Source: Alphaproteobacteria bacterium
GTDB lineage: Bacteria > Pseudomonadota > Alphaproteobacteria > UBA6615
Length of the DNA: 64,000 bases
Direction: 5' to 3'
Assembly (NCBI GenBank): GCA_011087645.1
Contig: JAALLF010000004.1
Span: forward strand, 202,987 to 266,986
Shown here: positions 59,633 through 64,000 of the stretch, one piece after another
Position numbering within the stretch: position 1 is the first letter of the stretch
Layout: each line of letters starts with the position of its first letter
The notes under the pieces: generated by a model
Told to the model about the DNA's origin: nothing
Databases searched by the model: none
The model's input: only the letters and a program-made list of their open reading frames with translations
Position numbers and translations under genes: made by a program

Positions 59633-60826
59633 ATGCCATATACGCAAGCCGCCTCGGTTCTGACCGACATCACCGTCCTCGACCTCACCCGGGTGCGCTC
59701 GGGCCCGACCTGCGTGCGCCAACTCGCCGACTGGGGAGCCGACGTCATCAAAGTCGAAATTCCACCCGACCTCGACGCCAAGGGCGGCCTGGCCAGCAAC
59801 CGCCACGGCTCGGATTTTCAGAACCTGCACCGCAACAAGCGCTCGTTGACGCTGAACCTTAAAGACGAGGCGGGCTTAAAGATATTTCGCGAGCTGGTCG
59901 CGGGCGCCGATGTGGTGGTGGAGAACTACCGGCCAGACGTGAAAACCCGGCTGGGCATCGACTATGAGGCCCTGTCCGCGATCAACCCGCGTATCATTCT
60001 GGCCAGTATCAGTGGCTTCGGCCAGGACGGCCCCTACGCCAAACGCCCCGGTTTCGACCAGGTGGCGCAAGGCATGGGCGGGCTGATGTCGATTACCGGC
60101 CTGCCCGGCCAGGGCCCGGTGCGCGCCGGCATCCCGATCGCCGATTTGACCGCCGGTATCTTCTGTTCGCAAGGCATCCTCTTGGCCCTGCTCGAACGCA
60201 CCCAATCGGGCAAAGGTCAGTGGCTGCACACCTCACTGCTGGAGGCGCAAATCTTCATGCTCGATTTTCAGTCCGCCCGCTGGCTGGTCGATCATGAAGT
60301 GCCCTGGCAGGCCGGCAACAACCACCCGACCAGCATTCCCACCGGCGTGTTCGAAACCGCCGACGGTCATATGAATATATCGGTGGCGGGCGGCGCCATC
60401 TGGCAGCGCTTCTGCGCCGAAATGGGTCATCCGGAATGGGTTGAAGACCCTGACTTCATCGACGGCGCGGCGCGGTCGAAAAACCGTGACCAACTGAATG
60501 AATTGATCGGGGAGATTACAAAGGCCGAGACGACGGCGACTTGGATCGACCGCTTCAACAAGGCCGGCGTGCCCTGCGGGCCGATCTACACGATGGACGA
60601 GGTGTTCGAAGACCCGCAAGTCCAGGCGCTCGGTCTGGCGCAATCGCTGACCTCGGCCGAGCTTGGCGAAATGAATTTCGTCCGCCAGCCGGTCAACCTG
60701 ACTCGCACCCCCAGCAGCTTCGTCGCCGCGCCGCCGGAAGCCGGCGAACACACCGATGAAGTCTTGCAGAAACTGGGCTACACCGCCACCGATATCGATG
60801 ACCTGCGCAGCCGCGGCGTCGTCTGA
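59633..60826 (+). CDS. CaiB/BaiF-family CoA-transferase
   Basis: This class III CoA-transferase moves CoA between carboxylic acids. The 397 residues begin with TDITVLDLTRVRSGPTCVRQLADWGADVIKVEIP and contain NLHRNKRSLTLNLKDEAG, VVVENYRPDVKTRLGIDY, SISGFGQDGPYAKRPGFDQVAQGMGGLMSITG and the C-terminal part with FVAAPPEAGEHTDEVLQKLGY. The nucleophilic Asp should lie in the IPIADLTAGIFCSQGIL segment. ATG 59633 was chosen for the family start; the frame opens earlier. An enoyl-CoA hydratase follows after 28 bp, so this is an acid activation and beta-oxidation unit. Confidence 0.92.
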   Translation: MPYTQAASVLTDITVLDLTRVRSGPTCVRQLADWGADVIKVEIPPDLDAKGGLASNRHGSDFQNLHRNKRSLTLNLKDEAGLKIFRELVAGADVVVENYRPDVKTRLGIDYEALSAINPRIILASISGFGQDGPYAKRPGFDQVAQGMGGLMSITGLPGQGPVRAGIPIADLTAGIFCSQGILLALLERTQSGKGQWLHTSLLEAQIFMLDFQSARWLVDHEVPWQAGNNHPTSIPTGVFETADGHMNISVAGGAIWQRFCAEMGHPEWVEDPDFIDGAARSKNRDQLNELIGEITKAETTATWIDRFNKAGVPCGPIYTMDEVFEDPQVQALGLAQSLTSAELGEMNFVRQPVNLTRTPSSFVAAPPEAGEHTDEVLQKLGYTATDIDDLRSRGVV

Positions 60827-60854
60827 CCTTAAAAGTAAGAACCAGGAGAATTTC

Positions 60855-61643
60855 ATGACCACCGACCGGATTATTTGCACGCGCGAGGGCGCCGTCGGGC
60901 AGATTGTTTTCAACAACCCCGACCGCCATAACGCCATGTCGTTGGATATGTGGCGCGGCGGCGCGGCGGCGATCCGCGAACTCTGCGATGCCGGCGACGT
61001 GCGCGCCATCGTTTTAACTGGGGCCGGCGACAAAGCCTTCGTGGCCGGCGCCGACATTTCGAAATTCGGCGAGGAACGGGATTCCCAGGCCGCCATCGAC
61101 GAGTACAACGCCGCCGTGCGCGGCTTCCAGGAGGCGCTGACCCACACGCCGATGCCGACCATCGCCAAGATCGGCGGCTATTGCATCGGCGGCGGGTTGG
61201 CCATCGCGCTGTGTTGCGACATCCGGATCGCCACCGAGGATTCGCGCTTCGCGGTACCGGCGGCCAAGCTTGGCCTTGGGTATGCGGCGAACGGCATCGA
61301 GCGGCTGATGCAGATCGTCGGCCCCTCCTTCGCCATGGAAATTTTCTACACCGCGCGCCAGTTCGATGCCGGCGAAGCGCTTACCATGGGCCTGGTCAAC
61401 CGGGTGGTGCCGCGCGCCGAACTCACCGAGTATTGCGACGGCTATACCACCCGCATATCGCAGAACGCGCCGCTGACCATCCGCGCGGTCAAGACCGCGG
61501 TGACTGAAAATCTCAAAGCGCCGAGCGACCGCGATACGGCGTTGTGCGACGCTCAAGTCGCCGCCTGCTTCACCAGCCAGGACTATATCGAGGGCCGCAC
61601 CGCGTTCATGGAAAAACGCAAACCGCAATTCACCGGCGCCTAA
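60855..61643 (+). CDS. Enoyl-CoA hydratase/isomerase-family protein
   Basis: This 262-residue crotonase has VFNNPDRHNAMSLDMWRG, the oxyanion-hole loops VLTGAGDKAFVAGADISKFGE and IGGYCIGGGLAIALCCDIRIA, and a Gly-rich follow-up AKLGLGYAANGIERL. Glu at one of the two hydratase positions is not certain, so isomerase or other crotonase chemistry is possible. ATG 60855 follows AGGAGA. It lies between the CoA-transferase and GST genes in one compact plus-strand operon. Confidence 0.9.
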   Translation: MTTDRIICTREGAVGQIVFNNPDRHNAMSLDMWRGGAAAIRELCDAGDVRAIVLTGAGDKAFVAGADISKFGEERDSQAAIDEYNAAVRGFQEALTHTPMPTIAKIGGYCIGGGLAIALCCDIRIATEDSRFAVPAAKLGLGYAANGIERLMQIVGPSFAMEIFYTARQFDAGEALTMGLVNRVVPRAELTEYCDGYTTRISQNAPLTIRAVKTAVTENLKAPSDRDTALCDAQVAACFTSQDYIEGRTAFMEKRKPQFTGA

Positions 61644-61666
61644 GGCTTACAACAGGAGCTCACTCG

Positions 61667-62287
61667 ATGTCGGACGTTAAGCTTTATGGATTTCAGCGCA
61701 GCAACTATTTTCGCACCGCGCGCCTGACCCTCGAAGAAAAAGGCGTTGCCTACGACATCGAGACCGTCGCACTCGGTTCCGATGAGGTGCGCGCGGTCCA
61801 TCCGTTCGGCAAGGTGCCGTCCCTCGCCCATGGCGATTTCGTAATCTATGAGACCTCGGCGATTTGCCGCTATGTCGACGAGGCTTTCGACGGCCCGCCC
61901 TTGCAACCGGGCGACATCAAGGGCCGAGCCCTGGTGGAACAATGGATCAGCTCGCTGAACCGAAACTACGATACCGACATGATCCGCCACGTGGTTCGAG
62001 AGCGCCTCTATGCGCCGCTGCGCGGATTAGAGCCCGACGAGGCTAAGATCGCCGACGCCCTGCCCCGTCTCGAGCGGGAAATGGAGGTACTCGATTCCCA
62101 ACTCGGGCAAAGCGCCTATATATGTGGCGGTGACGTCACCCTCGCCGACCTTTTCCTGGTACCCATGATGTCGGGTTTCCAGCAAACGCCGGAGGGCCAG
62201 AATGCTCTGGAGGGGCGCGATAACATCGCCGAATGGTGGGAGAGGATGGCCGCACGGCCGAGTTTCGCCGCCAATACGGTCGAATAA
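61667..62287 (+). CDS. Glutathione S-transferase-family protein
   Basis: The 206-residue protein has a thioredoxin-type N-domain (VKLYGFQRSNYFRTARLTLEEKGVAYDIETV) with a Ser/Asn-rich active-site loop, the cis-Pro GKVPSLAHGDFVIYETSAICRYVDE and a helical C-domain. This is the canonical GST layout. ATG 61667 follows AGGAGC. It begins 23 bp after the crotonase gene and is followed 29 bp later by a second GST-fold gene. Glutathione conjugation, isomerisation or dehalogenation are all known in the family. Confidence 0.9.
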   Translation: MSDVKLYGFQRSNYFRTARLTLEEKGVAYDIETVALGSDEVRAVHPFGKVPSLAHGDFVIYETSAICRYVDEAFDGPPLQPGDIKGRALVEQWISSLNRNYDTDMIRHVVRERLYAPLRGLEPDEAKIADALPRLEREMEVLDSQLGQSAYICGGDVTLADLFLVPMMSGFQQTPEGQNALEGRDNIAEWWERMAARPSFAANTVE

Positions 62288-62316
62288 ATAACGATCACAA
62301 CCAGAAAGCAACAAAC

Positions 62317-63159
62317 ATGGCCGACGCATCGTCTTACACCCCGCCCAAGGTCTGGCAATGGGACATGGAAAGCGGTGGCAAGTGGGCCAGCACCAACCGC
62401 CCGATCGCCGGCGCTACCCATGAGAAGGAACTGCCGGTTGGCGAACACCCGCACCAGCTCTACTCCCTGGCGACGCCGAACGGCGTTAAGGTCACGGTCT
62501 TACTGGAAGAGCTTTTGGCGCTTGGCAAATCGGACGCGGAATACGATGCCTGGCTCATCAAGATTGGCGACGGCGATCAGTTCGGCGGCGGGTTTGTGGC
62601 GATAAACCCGAACTCGAAAATTCCCGCCCTGCTCGATATGAGCACGTCGCCGCCGACGCGCGTGTTCGAATCCGGCGCGATCCTGCTTTATCTGGCAGAG
62701 AAGTTCGACGCGCTTGTGCCGACAGAACCCTCGGCGCGGGCCGAATGCCTATCGTGGCTATTCTGGCAAATGGGCAGCGCGCCCTATCTCGGCGGCGGGT
62801 TCGGCCATTTCTATCACTACGCCCCCTATCCGATGGAATACCCGATCGACCGCTTCGCCATGGAGGTGAAACGCCAGCTCGATGTGCTGGACAAAAACCT
62901 GTCGAACCGGCGCTATCTGTGTGGCGACGACTACAACATTGCCGATATCGCCACCTATGCCTGGTACGGCAATCTCGTGCTGAACAACCAGTACAAGGCG
63001 GCGGAATTTCTCGACGTGACGTCTTATACCAACGTCGTCAGATGGGCGACCGAGATTCAGGACCGCCCGGCGGTCCAGCGCGGCCGGCGGGTCAACAAAA
63101 ACTCCGGGCCGGAGGAACTGCGGGTGCCCAACCGCCACAGCGCCAGCGATTTGGATTAA
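62317..63159 (+). CDS. yghU: Glutathione-dependent disulfide-bond oxidoreductase (YghU-like)
   Basis: This 280-residue GST-fold protein matches YghU/Nu-class GSTs: the long N-terminal extension YTPPKVWQWD, then NRPIAGATHEKELPVGEHPHQLYSLATPNGVKVTVLLEELL, FVAINPNSKIPALLD and LSWLFWQMGSAPYLGGGFGHFYHYAP. Such proteins bind two glutathione molecules and reduce disulphides and peroxides. ATG 62317 (MADASSYTPP) is preferred; the frame is open further upstream. It lies in the same operon as the other GST and the CoA enzymes. Confidence 0.92.
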   Translation: MADASSYTPPKVWQWDMESGGKWASTNRPIAGATHEKELPVGEHPHQLYSLATPNGVKVTVLLEELLALGKSDAEYDAWLIKIGDGDQFGGGFVAINPNSKIPALLDMSTSPPTRVFESGAILLYLAEKFDALVPTEPSARAECLSWLFWQMGSAPYLGGGFGHFYHYAPYPMEYPIDRFAMEVKRQLDVLDKNLSNRRYLCGDDYNIADIATYAWYGNLVLNNQYKAAEFLDVTSYTNVVRWATEIQDRPAVQRGRRVNKNSGPEELRVPNRHSASDLD

Positions 63160-63206
63160 GCGGACGTAGGTAGCCGGAACCTAAATGCACGGCGGGGGTC
63201 TAGACG

Positions 63207-63968
63207 ATGAACGATCTATGCTCGGTTGAAGGACAGGTCGCCATCGTCACTGGCGGCACCGCGGGCATTGGGCTGGCCTGTGTCGAACGGTTTGCCGCTG
63301 AAGGCGCGAAGGTCGCCATCGTCGCCCGCACCGCCGCTACCGGCGAGGCCGTCACCGCGCGGCTGAACAAGGGTGGCGCCGAGACCATCTTTATCGCCGG
63401 CGACTGCGCGTCGGGTGACGATATGCGCGCCGCCTCGACTACCATTCTCGACATCTGGGGACGGGCCGATATTCTGGTCAATTGCGCCGGCGGGTTTGTC
63501 GCCAGTCCGGCATTCGAGGACTATGACGACGACGCCTGGGAAGCCGGGATCGCCTGGAGCCTGTCGACGAAATTTCTGTTAACGCGGGAAATCGTGCCGG
63601 CGATGAAGCGCAACGCCTATGGGCGAATCCTCAATATTTCGTCGCTCGCCGGGCGTACCGGAATACCTTTCGCGCCCGCCGATTATTCCGCCGGAACGGC
63701 TGCCGTGATCGGACTGACGCGACGGCTTGCGATTGAACTGGCGCCCTTTAGCATCACCGCCAACGTCGTCGCGCCGGGCACCGTCCGCAGTCCGCGCGCC
63801 GAAAGCCTCGGCGAAGAGCGCTTAAGCCAAATTGCCAGCATGATTCCGGTGGGCCGCATCGGCGCTGTCGAAGAACTCGCCCACGCCGCATGGTTTCTCT
63901 GCACCCCCGGATCAGCCTTCACCACCGGCGCCGTGCTCGACGTAAACGGCGGCATCTGGACCGGTTAG
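63207..63968 (+). CDS. SDR-family oxidoreductase
   Basis: The 253-residue classical SDR has VTGGTAGIGLACVERF for the cofactor, NCAGG in place of NNAG, Ser in ILNISSLAGRTG and YSAGTAAVIGL. The last holds the Tyr but shows Thr/Ala where Lys usually follows (YxxxT rather than YxxxK). That missing Lys makes ordinary dehydrogenase activity doubtful, unless it is an atypical member. It ends in LDVNGGIWTG. Upstream is the YghU-like gene, 47 bp away. Confidence 0.85.
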   Translation: MNDLCSVEGQVAIVTGGTAGIGLACVERFAAEGAKVAIVARTAATGEAVTARLNKGGAETIFIAGDCASGDDMRAASTTILDIWGRADILVNCAGGFVASPAFEDYDDDAWEAGIAWSLSTKFLLTREIVPAMKRNAYGRILNISSLAGRTGIPFAPADYSAGTAAVIGLTRRLAIELAPFSITANVVAPGTVRSPRAESLGEERLSQIASMIPVGRIGAVEELAHAAWFLCTPGSAFTTGAVLDVNGGIWTG

Positions 63969-64000
63969 CCGCTTTCGATTGCCATGAGCCTCATGCCTCG

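Noticed and set aside
1..64000. tRNA, rRNA, CRISPR array, insertion sequence or prophage genes.
   Set aside because: No cloverleaf-like T-loop with acceptor stem, regularly spaced repeat, transposase, integrase or phage structural gene was recognised by eye. A tRNAscan or Infernal run would be needed to exclude small RNAs.

Overview
The window is a GC-rich bacterial chromosome segment. Gene content, GTG/TTG starts, a bactofilin-M23 peptidase pair, CtrA-type boxes and dispersed TTCGACAGGCTCA-type repeats point to an alphaproteobacterium, probably an aerobic heterotroph of the Rhodospirillales type. That placement is inference, because no rRNA is present. Most genes encode catabolic enzymes (acyl-CoA, aromatic, organohalide, dipeptide), solute uptake and housekeeping functions. 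No CRISPR array, insertion sequence, prophage, tRNA or rRNA was recognised.

Layout. (1) 1-8000, nearly all minus strand: the end of a threonine dehydratase, a DsbA-like isomerase, then a compact run dapA, smpB, a LiuR-like MerR regulator, isovaleryl-CoA dehydrogenase, a small exported protein, RidA, two tandem SDRs, beta-carbonic anhydrase and an acyl-CoA dehydrogenase. The regulator sits next to a perfect 16-bp palindrome. (2) 8100-13700: soluble lytic transglycosylase, 2-haloacid dehalogenase and threonine dehydratase, converging on bactofilin plus an M23 peptidase. (3) 13700-18800: a three-gene nitrile hydratase/thiocyanate hydrolase-type enzyme whose beta chain is split into two genes, a conserved unknown protein, a flavin reductase, a TetR regulator and an extradiol dioxygenase-like protein. 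(4) 18900-24600: glnS, then a tripartite tricarboxylate transporter (tctC-A-B) with a cupin. (5) 24600-33500: a peroxiredoxin-like protein, a ThDP enzyme, a TRAP transporter and, divergently, a GntR regulator translationally coupled to a cobalamin/Fe-S reductive dehalogenase. Two inverted copies of one operator lie between the divergent units. (6) 33500-40600: msrB-msrA, an MFS transporter, an AhpD/carboxymuconolactone-decarboxylase-family gene with an in-frame TGA, a TauD dioxygenase, and an aryl-CoA ligase plus flavin hydroxylase pair.

(7) 40600-45800: an M20 peptidase whose 3' end is duplicated beyond about 3.6 kb of foreign-looking DNA. That insert carries a 14-repeat Ycf48-like propeller protein and an RCC1-repeat protein. 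(8) 45900-64000: a chemoreceptor, retropepsin-like protease, cupin, FadL porin, DHDPS-like lyase, alpha/beta hydrolase, PurU, an orphan CoxL-type molybdoprotein, and a fatty/organic-acid CoA cluster (two enoyl-CoA hydratases, CaiB/BaiF CoA-transferase, NIPSNAP, two GST-fold proteins, SDRs).

The strongest unusual signal is at 35923-36585. An otherwise intact AhpD-like gene has TGA exactly where the second Cys of the family's CxxC active site belongs. A hairpin with a GGUC loop follows 21 nt downstream, as in bacterial SECIS elements, so this is probably a selenoprotein. Other leads are the reductive dehalogenase with an internal domain duplication, its paired operators, the split nitrile hydratase, and the insertion at the peptidase 3' end.
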